Assembly: GCF_000147875.1 (NCBI RefSeq)
Contig: NC_014507.1
Location: forward strand, 1,426,001 to 1,490,000
DNA length: 64,000 nt
Direction of reading: 5' to 3'
From: Methanolacinia petrolearia DSM 11571
Lineage (GTDB): Archaea; Halobacteriota; Methanomicrobia; Methanomicrobiales; Methanomicrobiaceae
The notes beneath the pieces were generated by a model. That model ran no database searches and was not told the DNA's origin. It saw nothing but the letters and a program-made list of their open reading frames with translations. Shown here one piece after another: positions 1 through 9,443 of the stretch. A program made the position numbers and the translations under genes. How positions within the stretch are numbered: the stretch's first letter is position 1; every line of letters starts with the position of its first letter.

Positions 1-217
1 TGATAATAAAGAAATAAATGAAATTGAAGTAAAAGACAGTGAAATACCGATTTCAATTTTTCTTCAGAACATAACTCTCTCAAATGGAAATCATGAAATA
101 GTTTTCAAGTCAAAATATCCTGCAAAAATCCTAGATACTGGTGATCCAAGGAGTTTATGCTATGCTTTTTATAACATTACATTTATCCAAAATTCGGAGA
201 CTATAAATGGTAATTAA
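1..217 (+). CDS. C-terminal end of an unidentified protein (partial)
   Basis: An open frame runs in from the left edge (first full codon at 2) and stops with TAA at 215-217, giving the last 71 residues of a longer protein. Its last residues overlap the start of the following glycosyltransferase gene by 11 nt, so the two are probably co-transcribed and translationally coupled. The residues are polar with alternating hydrophobics, as in a beta-rich domain, and no motif is recognisable. By position it could be a transport or modification protein of the same polysaccharide pathway; that is inference from the neighbours only. Confidence 0.6.
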   Translation, partial: DNKEINEIEVKDSEIPISIFLQNITLSNGNHEIVFKSKYPAKILDTGDPRSLCYAFYNITFIQNSETINGN

Positions 218-1217
218 TGAAAATTCAAGAAAACCTTTCATTTCAGTAATTTTATCATTTAAAAATGAAGAAGATGTAATTCCTGAATTAATAAGGCGTT
301 TAAGAAAAGTTCTGGATAATGAATACCAGAATAAATATGAGCTAATTTTTGTCAATGATAATTCTACAGATCATTCCGAAGATCTTTTGATTCAATCTGC
401 TGAAAACCATGATGATATAAAAATTATTACTATGTCTCGCACATTTGGTGTTTCAGAATGTGCACTTGCCGGTATGGAATATGCATCAGGTCAAATTGTA
501 ATTTATATGGATGCTGACCTCCAGGATCCTCCTGAATTAATACCAGATATGATCAAGGCATGGAGAGACGGAGATGATATTGATGTTGTCAATACCCGAC
601 GGATATCAAGAGATGGTGAATCCAGGATAAAACTAAGATTAACCAAAATAGGATATCATATATTAAGAAGAGTTTCTGATATTGATCTTCAAGTAGAAGT
701 AGGAGATTTTAAATTATTATCAAGAAGAGCTGTTAATCATTTAATAAAACTTAAAGAAAAAAAACCATATTTACGCGGTTTAGTTAATTGGATCGGTTTT
801 AATCAGGTTACAATTGATTATAAAAGAGAAGCCAGATTTGCAGGCAAGACTAAGTTTCCGGTCTTTGGACGGGGTGTCATTAATAATTTTTTAAATTCTG
901 CTTTGATATCATTTAGTGACATGCCGTTGAAAATATCATTTTTTTTAGGAGTGATTACGTCAACGGTTGCATTTATAATGTTTATTTATGTAATAATTCA
1001 AAAATTGTTTTTACTTCCATATGTCACCCCGGGTTGGACTGCAATAATTGCTGCAATATTATTCTTGGGAGGACTACAACTAATAACTATTGGAATTATG
1101 GGACTTTATATTAACTCTATATATCTTGAAGCAAAAGGTAGACCAAACTACATTATTAAGCATACGTTCGGATTTAAAAATTCAATAGAATTAGAATCAT
1201 TAAAAGAGTCATATTAA
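207..1217 (+). CDS. GT2 family glycosyltransferase, polyprenyl-phosphate sugar synthase type
   Basis: This enzyme probably transfers a sugar from a nucleotide donor to a polyprenyl or dolichyl phosphate at the membrane. The 336-residue protein has the GT-A core at 10-225, with the FVNDNSTD segment near 48-55 and the metal-binding D102-A-D104 followed by LQDPPE, typical of the DPM1/GtrB group. Two C-terminal hydrophobic segments (about 238-262 and 272-300) anchor it, as in GtrB-like enzymes. The ATG overlaps the upstream partial gene. A flippase-like gene follows after 42 nt, consistent with making and then flipping a lipid-linked sugar. The exact sugar cannot be told from sequence. Confidence 0.88.
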   Translation: MVINENSRKPFISVILSFKNEEDVIPELIRRLRKVLDNEYQNKYELIFVNDNSTDHSEDLLIQSAENHDDIKIITMSRTFGVSECALAGMEYASGQIVIYMDADLQDPPELIPDMIKAWRDGDDIDVVNTRRISRDGESRIKLRLTKIGYHILRRVSDIDLQVEVGDFKLLSRRAVNHLIKLKEKKPYLRGLVNWIGFNQVTIDYKREARFAGKTKFPVFGRGVINNFLNSALISFSDMPLKISFFLGVITSTVAFIMFIYVIIQKLFLLPYVTPGWTAIIAAILFLGGLQLITIGIMGLYINSIYLEAKGRPNYIIKHTFGFKNSIELESLKESY

Positions 1218-1259
1218 TGGATCCAATATAACTTGATCTAGTGGAGAAATCAATAAAGA

Positions 1260-2285
1260 ATGAAGAATAAACATAATAAAAAAATATTTCAATTAATTCA
1301 AATTATCATTGGGATCATAATTAGTATTTTTTTCCTATGGCTTTCGTTTAAAAATACAAATCTAAATGATTTCATTTCATCGTTTTACAATGCCAATTAT
1401 CTATTACTTATTATCGCAATGATCATATTAATCGGAAGTGTTTGGATCAGAGCAATTCGTTGGAAATATTTACTTATCGGAATAGGAGAGACTTCTACTG
1501 AAGATGCTTATAAGGCAACTATGATTGGCAATATGGGAAATAATATCTTGCCATTAAAGATGGGAGAGATATTAAGAGCATATGCAATTTCTAAAAAAGC
1601 AGATATTATAATTTCCGGTGCATTCTCATCAATAATTATTGAAAGGATAGTAGATATAATATCACTATTATTAATAATAACAATAATATTTACACTTTTT
1701 CCGATTACAGAAATAACACAGATAATTGCATTTTTCGGTTATTTTATCTTAATTGGATTTTTAATTTTAACATACCTCCTATTTAAATATGAAGATAAAT
1801 TTAAAAAATGGTATTTTAACAAACAAAAAAAATTGAATGAAAAGAATAAAGGATTCCTAGCAAAACATTTAATTGGATTTTGTCAGGGGATTGAAAGTTT
1901 ATGGCAAAATCCAAATCAGGGGAAAACAATAATACTATCATTATTAATTTGGCTGATGTATTTTATTTTTACAATATTGTGCATCCTTGCATTGAATATT
2001 GATATTTCCATATCCGACTGCTTAAAATGTACCGTATTAATACTTACATTTACTACCTTTGCAATATTAATTCCTGCAGCTCCAGGATCTATAGGAACAT
2101 ATCAAATTGCAACTATAGTTGCTTTACAGATCATTGGCATTAATATTAATATAGCTCGAGCATTTTCGATAATATATTTTTTAGTCCAATATTTGCCATT
2201 TACAATCATAGGCTTGTATTATTTTTTCCAGATGAACATGCATATTTCTGATTTAGAACATAAAATAATTGGAAAAAAAGAATAA
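1260..2285 (+). CDS. Flippase-like multi-pass membrane protein (LPG synthase TM / UPF0104 family)
   Basis: This 341-residue integral membrane protein has about eight hydrophobic helices. It shows the family hallmarks of the lysylphosphatidylglycerol-synthase transmembrane domain (UPF0104, AglD-like C-terminal region): an early R-A-I-R-W segment, a central N-x-L-P-L-K-x-G-E motif (residues about 97-105) and the later P-A-A-P-G-S-I-G-T-Y-Q loop. Such proteins are often encoded beside GT2 enzymes and are thought to help move lipid-linked sugars. It follows the GT2 gene by 42 nt. Its stop codon lies 2 nt before the end of an IS remnant, so the original 3 prime context has been replaced. Confidence 0.8.
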   Translation: MKNKHNKKIFQLIQIIIGIIISIFFLWLSFKNTNLNDFISSFYNANYLLLIIAMIILIGSVWIRAIRWKYLLIGIGETSTEDAYKATMIGNMGNNILPLKMGEILRAYAISKKADIIISGAFSSIIIERIVDIISLLLIITIIFTLFPITEITQIIAFFGYFILIGFLILTYLLFKYEDKFKKWYFNKQKKLNEKNKGFLAKHLIGFCQGIESLWQNPNQGKTIILSLLIWLMYFIFTILCILALNIDISISDCLKCTVLILTFTTFAILIPAAPGSIGTYQIATIVALQIIGININIARAFSIIYFLVQYLPFTIIGLYYFFQMNMHISDLEHKIIGKKE

Positions 2286-2703
2286 TTGGCTCTGTAGAAA
2301 ACCTATCTCTTTTTTAGAGAGCCATGTTATGAAAAGCCATTCTGATTTTGGCCTTGTAGAAATCTTCAATATGGATATAAAAATTGTATTCACAGCCAGC
2401 TGAATATTATAGACTATCAGTTTGATCTTAACCTCTTTAACCTGAAACCAGTATTTCCTTGCTTTAAACGCTTCACCCAATTTTCTTTTCAGGACAGAGA
2501 ATACTGTTTCAACCGGATTTCTTTTATTATAAAGAGTTTTATCAAAATCTCTATTTAATTCTCGTCTATATTTTCCTTTAATCTGTTTTCTCATTCTGTC
2601 CCTGACAGGGATTATAGAATACGATTTGATTTCTTCTCGAATCTGTTTATGAATACTCTCAGAATCATATCCTTTGCCCATCGTGAAAACAATCCAATCT
2701 TGT
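2253..2703 (-). mobile_element. Decayed insertion sequence end with 5'-truncated DDE transposase
   Basis: The minus-strand frame (2681 to 2253) encodes the C-terminal third of an IS5-like DDE transposase, with the catalytic-glutamate region RNPVETVFSVLKRKLGE. In-frame coding continues upstream of the apparent ATG to about 2703 (W-I-V-F-T before M-G-K-G-Y-D-S-E) and then meets a stop, so the N-terminal two thirds are gone. GGCTCTGTAGAAAACC at 2288-2303 looks like the outer terminal repeat. I find no partner repeat on the other side. The element inserted immediately after the flippase gene and is inactive. Confidence 0.72.
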
Positions 2704-2840
2704 TATTATTACAACTTTTTTAATCGAGACCTTACATGTTGAGAATCTTAGTACCACACTTTCGAAAGATTCTATCTCTGAATAATTATATTACCCCAAA
2801 TCCAACAACAGTTGGTGATCTGAAAACATTGGAGTTTCTA

Positions 2841-4007
2841 TCAATTATCAAAAATATCTAAATATTTTTTCTCTACAGAATCCCAAGAATAATTTTTGTT
2901 TATATAGCGTTTTCCTAATTCACCCATACCTGAAGTAATGTTTTTATTATTTATCAAAAAAGAAATACATTCTTTAAATTCATCATAGTTCTGGTACCAT
3001 AATCCTGCATTACTCCTAAGACAATGCCCTTTTAAGACATCACAATCACCATTTACTAATACCGGAACACCATATGCCAGTGACTCCAGAGTAACCAAAG
3101 ATAAACTTTCATATGGTGATGGCATGATTAAAAAATTTGCATTCGTTAATAGCGAGCCTTTATACGATTCTTCTATAAATCCAATAAAATTGATTTTTTC
3201 ATGTTTTGGAACAGGAATCGAAGTACTCCCTGCTAAAACCAATTCAGGAACAGAAGGATCTTCTTCAACTAATTTGAGATAATAATCAAACATCTGATAA
3301 CAACCTTTAGATCCTTCTATTCGCCCTAAATAGAGAATGTAATTATTCAATTGTTGAATTTTTAAAACCTGATCCTGCTTTGGCAAAGACGTAGAAATGC
3401 CACATCCAATAATATCCCACTTCTTTTCTTTTTCACTAAACGGGACACGATTTAAAATTAATTTCCGCTCTTCAGGGACATTATACAAGATGCCATTAAC
3501 ATTTTGAAATATTTCCTGTGTTGTAGATAAATTTAGTGCAGGATCATTTTCCGCTTCAGGTACAAGATATGCTTTACCCTTTGCAGCATTAATTCCATAA
3601 TAGCTTGTATAATATCGAAATGTAAAAAAAATAAAAGCTTTATAATCATCATAATGATCTTCTATATATTTTATCAATTCAGGACAATTTGGACCATTTT
3701 CATTTATCCAATCAAGTTCATCTTTTTTTGTATGAGCTAAGTTTCCAAAAATTTTTTCTTCTATGGCTAAGACATTGTTTACTTTGCGTGTTTTTGAATT
3801 TTTAAACCTTAAAATTCTTATGTTTTTTATCACTTCTTCGTTTTCATTATCATATTCATTTGCCCAAGTATGATAACTTTTAGCACATGTTGTAAGAACA
3901 TTTACCTGACAATAATTATTTAGATGTTCAGCAATCATCCTTGCATGATACTCTGCACCTCCAACAATTTCTTCTCCGTATCTCATAACCACAATAGCTA
4001 TTTTCAT
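2841..4007 (-). CDS. GT4 family glycosyltransferase
   Basis: A 388-residue cytoplasmic retaining glycosyltransferase with a GT-B fold. The N-terminal VVMRYGEEIVGGAEYHARM is the usual acceptor-side glycine loop. The C-terminal half has Y-L-G-R-I-E-G-S-K-G and the donor-binding P-S-P-Y-E-S-L-S-L-V-T-L-E motif (E-x7-E). It is the last gene of the minus-strand polysaccharide operon, and its ATG overlaps the upstream two-domain glycosyltransferase by 4 nt. It probably adds one specific sugar to the exported glycan; donor and linkage are unknown. Confidence 0.88.
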   Translation of the reverse strand: MKIAIVVMRYGEEIVGGAEYHARMIAEHLNNYCQVNVLTTCAKSYHTWANEYDNENEEVIKNIRILRFKNSKTRKVNNVLAIEEKIFGNLAHTKKDELDWINENGPNCPELIKYIEDHYDDYKAFIFFTFRYYTSYYGINAAKGKAYLVPEAENDPALNLSTTQEIFQNVNGILYNVPEERKLILNRVPFSEKEKKWDIIGCGISTSLPKQDQVLKIQQLNNYILYLGRIEGSKGCYQMFDYYLKLVEEDPSVPELVLAGSTSIPVPKHEKINFIGFIEESYKGSLLTNANFLIMPSPYESLSLVTLESLAYGVPVLVNGDCDVLKGHCLRSNAGLWYQNYDEFKECISFLINNKNITSGMGELGKRYINKNYSWDSVEKKYLDIFDN

Positions 4008-6382
4008 TGCATCAAATCCTCTTCAAGATGATTTTCAAAATTATCAACAATTACATCCCAAGAATATGTAGACTCTGCTAATGCTCTTGCATTTTTCCTG
4101 ATTTTGTTCTGTAGTTGTTTATCTCCAATTAGCCTTTTAATCGATTGAACCATATTATCTGGTGCACAGATTATTGTCTCCATTTCATTTTCAACCAACA
4201 ATCCTCTTGCACCTGTTTCTGTTGTTACGACAGGAATTCCTGCACTAAAATAATCTAACATTTTCAAGTTGGTACCTGAACCTGAAAACATTGGATTTAT
4301 TGCAATATCAGCAAGCTTGTAAATTTCATATTTTTCAAGTTCATCCACAACACCAAAAGGAAGTACTGTATCAGGAAATTTACCAAATTCAGAAAGATAA
4401 TAATCCTTGATACTTCCAACCAGCAACAATTTTGTATTATCAAGTTTGGGAAGCAAATTTTTAATAATAAATTTTAGAGCTTCAAGATTTGGAGGATGCC
4501 AGCTTCCAACAAATAAGAGCGTATCTATATTTTCAAGGTTACATTGCCTCTTTTGCATTATTTTTTCATCAGATGATATATACTGGATCTGTTGAATATT
4601 CACACCATTTGGAGAAATTACAATTTTTTGCGAAGCGATATTATAAATATCCAACAGAATTTTTTTATCTTCAGCAGATGTAGTAAATATCAAACCTGAA
4701 AAATCACAGCATTCTTTTTCATTTGAAAATAATTTATTATCCCAGTTTTTATTATTTACATAATCACTTTTTAAAAGAAATTCAACATTATGAGCCTCAT
4801 AAATAACTTTTGAATGATCCCCAATGTATTTTGCAAGAGGAAATAAATAGGGATGCGAAAAAATGATTATATCTGAAACATTCATCATTTTTCTTACTTC
4901 AGTAGTGTATTGTGGGCTTTTTTCAACGAAATCAATCATACAGCAGTCATAGAGATTTCTCTTCAGTTTTTTTTCTTCAGTCCATTGACACTGTGCATGT
5001 TCTATACTTTGAGGGATACAGATTTGTTTTAATCCATTATCCAAAGATAAAGTTTGAAATGTTTTGTTAGATTCAATGATTGAACAAATTGTGACATCAT
5101 ATTTTTTCGCCAGTCGTGAATAGATGTTATATAATCTTTGTTGGCCTCCTCCACGAGGAGGATAACATGAATATGTAGACAATACAAGGACCTTTCTTTT
5201 TTCCTGCAATACATTTTCTTCTTCCTTTAAAAGTAATTTGATAAAATTGAGCCAACTTATATTTTGTACAGCTGAATAACCCGCATTTCCCATAATTCTT
5301 GCATTTTCAGGATATTCTATATAATAATTTATTTTTTCAGCAATACTTTGAGGAGTTGGATTAGTAATAAATCCATTTTTCCCATCTTGTACTAGTTCTG
5401 TGGGACCACCACTATCAAAAGTAGTAATAACAGGTTTTTTACTCATCATTGCCTCAAGTGTTATCAATCCATAGTCCTCATCATATGGAGTAAATAAAAC
5501 TGCCAATGAATGAGAATATAGGCTAATAAGTTCATTTTCATTTACATAGCCGACAAACTCGATTCTGCCATCTTTTTGTGCTACTTTCTTCAGTTGCTTT
5601 TCCTCAGGTCCGGTTCCGGCGATCTTCAACTTTATATTATGAGGAACATATTCCATAGCTTTAATAATAAGATCAAGGCGTTTTGGTCCATCTAAACGAC
5701 TTGCTGTGAAAATATAATCATATCCCTCACTAGCGAAATCACTTATTTTCGATGGCGGATATACAATTTTGACTTCTGAATTAATAGGGAAATAATCTTT
5801 ACGCCGACGTACAGTATCCGACATAGTATAATATCGTTGAATTCTCTGACCAGATAATGCAAATCTGTCAAAGTACTGAATTATTTCTCTTATAAATGGT
5901 CCTGGAAAACTGAATGTCTCCGAATTATATTCAGTTTTAGTTTCTTTTAATAACTTAAGATTTTCAAAAATCGCATTTATCGATTCTGACGATAAGTCAT
6001 TTTTATAAATGATGTCCAGTATTCTTTTTACTAATCCAACACAAAGATAGGAAGGCGTTTTTTCAGGAAGATTACAGAAATGATATGAATCATAAAGACC
6101 TCTTAATGTGTGAATCATATATAATACATGATTGTGGTGCTGAACCATCCAAGATGGATATTTAGTAGAAATAACCATATCAAAGTGCGAGAGATCAAGA
6201 TTATAGAAATTGGAATAAGATCTAATAAGATCCCAAAAATTGTTTTCAAGAATAGGCACTTTTATTAGTTCGCATTGATTTGAAGTGATATCATTAATTG
6301 CATTTTGCATTCCAAGAACAAGATTTTCCGCTCCTCCCATAGTAAAAGGAACAGGGCTTGGAGCAACAATCGCGATTTTCAT
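4004..6382 (-). CDS. Two-domain GT4 glycosyltransferase (tandem GT-B fusion)
   Basis: This 792-residue protein contains two complete GT4 units. Unit one (about 1-385) begins IVAPSPVPFTMGGAENLV and ends with the P-Y-D-E-D-Y-G-L-I-T-L-E-A-M donor motif. Unit two (about 393-785) begins VLVLSTYSCYPPRGGGQQRLYN and carries G-S-G-T-N-L-K-M-L-D-Y in place of the classic E-x7-E segment, so its donor site is atypical. Such fusions are common in polymerising loci where one protein adds two consecutive residues of a repeat unit. It overlaps both neighbours by 4 nt, consistent with strict co-expression. The sugar specificities cannot be inferred. Confidence 0.87.
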   Translation of the reverse strand: MKIAIVAPSPVPFTMGGAENLVLGMQNAINDITSNQCELIKVPILENNFWDLIRSYSNFYNLDLSHFDMVISTKYPSWMVQHHNHVLYMIHTLRGLYDSYHFCNLPEKTPSYLCVGLVKRILDIIYKNDLSSESINAIFENLKLLKETKTEYNSETFSFPGPFIREIIQYFDRFALSGQRIQRYYTMSDTVRRRKDYFPINSEVKIVYPPSKISDFASEGYDYIFTASRLDGPKRLDLIIKAMEYVPHNIKLKIAGTGPEEKQLKKVAQKDGRIEFVGYVNENELISLYSHSLAVLFTPYDEDYGLITLEAMMSKKPVITTFDSGGPTELVQDGKNGFITNPTPQSIAEKINYYIEYPENARIMGNAGYSAVQNISWLNFIKLLLKEEENVLQEKRKVLVLSTYSCYPPRGGGQQRLYNIYSRLAKKYDVTICSIIESNKTFQTLSLDNGLKQICIPQSIEHAQCQWTEEKKLKRNLYDCCMIDFVEKSPQYTTEVRKMMNVSDIIIFSHPYLFPLAKYIGDHSKVIYEAHNVEFLLKSDYVNNKNWDNKLFSNEKECCDFSGLIFTTSAEDKKILLDIYNIASQKIVISPNGVNIQQIQYISSDEKIMQKRQCNLENIDTLLFVGSWHPPNLEALKFIIKNLLPKLDNTKLLLVGSIKDYYLSEFGKFPDTVLPFGVVDELEKYEIYKLADIAINPMFSGSGTNLKMLDYFSAGIPVVTTETGARGLLVENEMETIICAPDNMVQSIKRLIGDKQLQNKIRKNARALAESTYSWDVIVDNFENHLEEDLMQ

Positions 6383-7239
6383 ATATGTGTTCCTACTAAT
6401 ATGAATTTACAATATAGAGATTTGTCAATTTCTTCAAGATTTTCGATAATATATACTACAAATTCCAGTTTCGTATTAGGTTTTATAAGCCTTCTTATAA
6501 GTGATTCTGGTGAATAAAACCTTCCATGTCTGTTACCCCAGTCTTTTGCACAGTATATAATTGCCTCATTATCAAAAGAGACACTTCCTGGAATTGAATA
6601 TCTTGGATCAGTCTGACAGCTACTTTTAGAATAGATATATAAAGGAGCTATGATGATTTTACCTCCTTTAATCAATAAACGCTCCATTTCTCTCATAAAA
6701 AGAATATCAGAGTCATTTTCAAAATGCTCAATGCTACATGTTGCAATTGCACCATTGAAAAATTCATCAGGAACTGGTATTTCTGATGCATTGCTACCAA
6801 TTTTATTATCATGAATCCCCGGATTATACATGATATCTTGTGAATATCCAATACACCCCGTCAGGTTACTAAAAATATCTACAACTGGCGAATGCTCACT
6901 TGCAATATCTATAAACTTTTCATTTTGTTTTAGATCCAAAAAATGATAACAGAGGTAATGCTCGAATGTTTTCTCAAAAAAATTATTAATATAATATTCA
7001 GGATATTTAGTTTTATATTCGGCTTTTATTATATATTTTAGATACCCTTTTCTATCCACTCTGATTCGCTTAACTGAAATACCCCTCGAAACAAGAGTAT
7101 TGATAATCCAATTAACACAGTCAGGATCGAGATTATTAATATTCCCTACAACAACAGGATTTGTAAATTTTTTCTTTAAAACTTCAACACCATCTTCAAA
7201 ATCTAGACAATCTGTCTTTAACTGATATTGATATTTCAT
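6379..7239 (-). CDS. SAM-dependent methyltransferase-like protein
   Basis: A 286-residue protein whose central part matches the class I methyltransferase fold. The segment around 100-115 (F-I-D-I-A-S-E-H-S-P) replaces the glycine-rich motif I, an I-P-V-P-D-E-F-F-N-G-A-I-A-T-C-S-I-E-H-F-E segment gives motifs II-III, and M-E-R-L-L-I-K-G-G-K-I-I-I-A-P-L follows. The degenerate motif I makes SAM binding less certain than in its neighbours. It overlaps the downstream glycosyltransferase by 4 nt and follows the large methyltransferase by 23 nt. It probably modifies or caps a sugar of the exported polysaccharide. Confidence 0.72.
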   Translation of the reverse strand: MKYQYQLKTDCLDFEDGVEVLKKKFTNPVVVGNINNLDPDCVNWIINTLVSRGISVKRIRVDRKGYLKYIIKAEYKTKYPEYYINNFFEKTFEHYLCYHFLDLKQNEKFIDIASEHSPVVDIFSNLTGCIGYSQDIMYNPGIHDNKIGSNASEIPVPDEFFNGAIATCSIEHFENDSDILFMREMERLLIKGGKIIIAPLYIYSKSSCQTDPRYSIPGSVSFDNEAIIYCAKDWGNRHGRFYSPESLIRRLIKPNTKLEFVVYIIENLEEIDKSLYCKFILVGTHI

Positions 7240-7262
7240 GCCCTCTCCACTAAAAATAAAGA

Positions 7263-9395
7263 TTATTTCTTCCCAATAACTGCATAATCCATTGCACCAA
7301 AAATCCTACTATTGAGGACCCGAATATTTTGATTATAGGTTTCAATATCCTCTTTAATAAGTACTTGTTTATCATTATCTGATAACGGTTTCAATGCCTC
7401 ATTTTCTGGAGTCAAACCAAAAAACTTTATTTCAGTTTCTCTAAAGCCAGTTGTTGAATATAAAAATCTCATGGTTTCAGGGTGAACAGGTTTAAAATGA
7501 GTCAGGTCAATATAGAAGTTTGCAAGAGATGTAAGCGACAATGGGTTTACTGTTTCTGCAATGATGTAATAGCCCAATTTTAGCTTCTTATAGCAAAGTT
7601 CGAGCAAGCGAACAAGGACAACAGGTTCCAGATGTTCAACAACTTGGCTTATGAAAACCCCGTCAAGAGTTGAATCATCAAGTTTTTCAAGATATGATAT
7701 AGCATCATCAAAAAGAACGTTTAATCCTTTTGATTGGCAAAATTCAACCATCGTTTTATCAAAATCTACGCCCCAAGCTCCGATCCCATTCTCACGCATC
7801 AGTTCCAAAAATTCTCCGCGACCGCAACCGATATCCAAGACATTTCTACAACCTTCAAAATATTCAATATATATATTCTGTCGCTCTTTAATCTCCTTTC
7901 GTGAACCTCGGAATTTCTCTTCGAAAATAAAATAATTAAGATCAGGAACCTCAAAATAAGCACGAGAAGTAACAGATTCCAGATTTGAACACCCGGCATT
8001 CCTTTTTTCAAGAAGATTTATAAGCCATTCCCTGTTTTTAATTTCAGAATCCAAGGATGAAAGGATTTCATTAACCTGTTTTGTGACCTCTTCTTTTACT
8101 AAACCTGAAATATCTATTTTTTCAGATTCCAACTTTAAAATACTAGATCTTAACTCACTATTCTCCGATTCAAACTTTAGAATACGAGTATTGACATCAT
8201 AATAAGCTGTTTCAGAAGTTTTAAGACGTTCGTTTATAGCACCTATACTATTATTTGTATTTACTAAACGCTCACAAATATCATTGATATGTTCAATGTC
8301 CTCAAGGTATTCACAAATATGATCTATACGAGTTCCGGCGCTGGAAAGAACTTTTACCAATTCATTGTTGAATTCTGTTTGTTTCCAGATAACAGGATCC
8401 ATATAGCGCCGGACTTCCCCGTTAATAAGGCTCCGGCTTTTAACGAGGAATTTTCCGGCAAACGGGCGATGCGAACTGATAAAATAGCTGTTATTGCCAA
8501 TGTCAGCATTATTCTTTAAGTACTGCAGACTATCCTGAACATTATTTATTTCCACAGATAGATCTGACAAATCATCTTTGGGAGAGACTTCTGCCTCCTT
8601 TCTTCTTCGAATATTTTCCCGGATTTTCGCCATTATTTCTTCGACGTTTATTTCTTCATTTTTTATTTCTATTGTGTTCATATCAGTCCTCTCCACATTT
8701 TTAGAAGATTCCTTACTCTGCATTTTAATATTTGAATTGGTTCCTTTTTCGAGCAGTATACATACCAATCCTGCTGCTGCCGGAGCATTATTATCTTTAT
8801 ACAGTATCTCCTTTAATTCATGTTCATCACAGGAGTGCCATCCATTATCATATTTATAAAAATCTTCTTTAATTGTATTACAATTTACTGATTTAATTAA
8901 TTTATTCCATCTTTTTTCATCATAATGAATGAACCATCCATAATTATGATATTTCCCAAAAGGAACAGTTAAAACAATTCTTCCCCCATTTTTTGTTATT
9001 CTATATATTTCACTTAAGGCTTCAATATCTCCATCATTGCTATCTTCACAAAAATATCTATCATAAATTGAGTTATCACGGCCAATGTGCTCAATTGCTG
9101 AAATACAATATATCAAGTCAAAAAATTCATCAGGAAAATTTGTATTTCGGATGTCACTTTTATGAGGAATGATCCCTCCAATATTTTTTTCAATAATATC
9201 TATTCCATGTAATTCCTTTATATTCAATGACAATAATTGTTCAAGATATCTGTCTTCAGCATTAGCATAACCTACATCAAGAACCCTTTCTTCTCCACTG
9301 TAACAGGATATTGCCCAAGGTATTTCTATGCACCTTTCTGAATCATCTATTCCAAAGGGTTCAGAAGGTAACTTAAAAATAAAATTAGAACTCAT
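7263..9395 (-). CDS. Two-methyltransferase protein with central coiled coil, possible chain terminator
   Basis: This 710-residue protein has a methyltransferase domain at about 35-200 (VLDVGYANAEDRYLE, then D-E-F-F-D-L-I-Y-C-I-S-A-I-E-H), a basic helix EEIMAKIRENIRRRKEAE, a helical coiled-coil stretch at about 340-460, and a second, canonical methyltransferase at about 500-650 (VLDIGCGRGEFLELM and ISQVVEHLEP). Proteins joining methyltransferases to a coiled coil beside Wzm/Wzt (WbdD-type) cap the non-reducing end of the glycan and set chain length, with the coiled coil as a ruler. Here a second methyltransferase stands where WbdD has a kinase. A terminator role is inference from architecture and neighbours. 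Confidence 0.75.
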   Translation of the reverse strand: MSSNFIFKLPSEPFGIDDSERCIEIPWAISCYSGEERVLDVGYANAEDRYLEQLLSLNIKELHGIDIIEKNIGGIIPHKSDIRNTNFPDEFFDLIYCISAIEHIGRDNSIYDRYFCEDSNDGDIEALSEIYRITKNGGRIVLTVPFGKYHNYGWFIHYDEKRWNKLIKSVNCNTIKEDFYKYDNGWHSCDEHELKEILYKDNNAPAAAGLVCILLEKGTNSNIKMQSKESSKNVERTDMNTIEIKNEEINVEEIMAKIRENIRRRKEAEVSPKDDLSDLSVEINNVQDSLQYLKNNADIGNNSYFISSHRPFAGKFLVKSRSLINGEVRRYMDPVIWKQTEFNNELVKVLSSAGTRIDHICEYLEDIEHINDICERLVNTNNSIGAINERLKTSETAYYDVNTRILKFESENSELRSSILKLESEKIDISGLVKEEVTKQVNEILSSLDSEIKNREWLINLLEKRNAGCSNLESVTSRAYFEVPDLNYFIFEEKFRGSRKEIKERQNIYIEYFEGCRNVLDIGCGRGEFLELMRENGIGAWGVDFDKTMVEFCQSKGLNVLFDDAISYLEKLDDSTLDGVFISQVVEHLEPVVLVRLLELCYKKLKLGYYIIAETVNPLSLTSLANFYIDLTHFKPVHPETMRFLYSTTGFRETEIKFFGLTPENEALKPLSDNDKQVLIKEDIETYNQNIRVLNSRIFGAMDYAVIGKK

Positions 9396-9443
9396 AATTA
9401 GCTCCTATTTGGATGTGATCATAATTCCAATATTACAACAACA

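Noticed and set aside
2734-2862. Plus-strand 42-residue frame next to the IS remnant
   Set aside because: It overlaps the end of the opposite-strand glycosyltransferase, has no ribosome-binding site and no family pattern.
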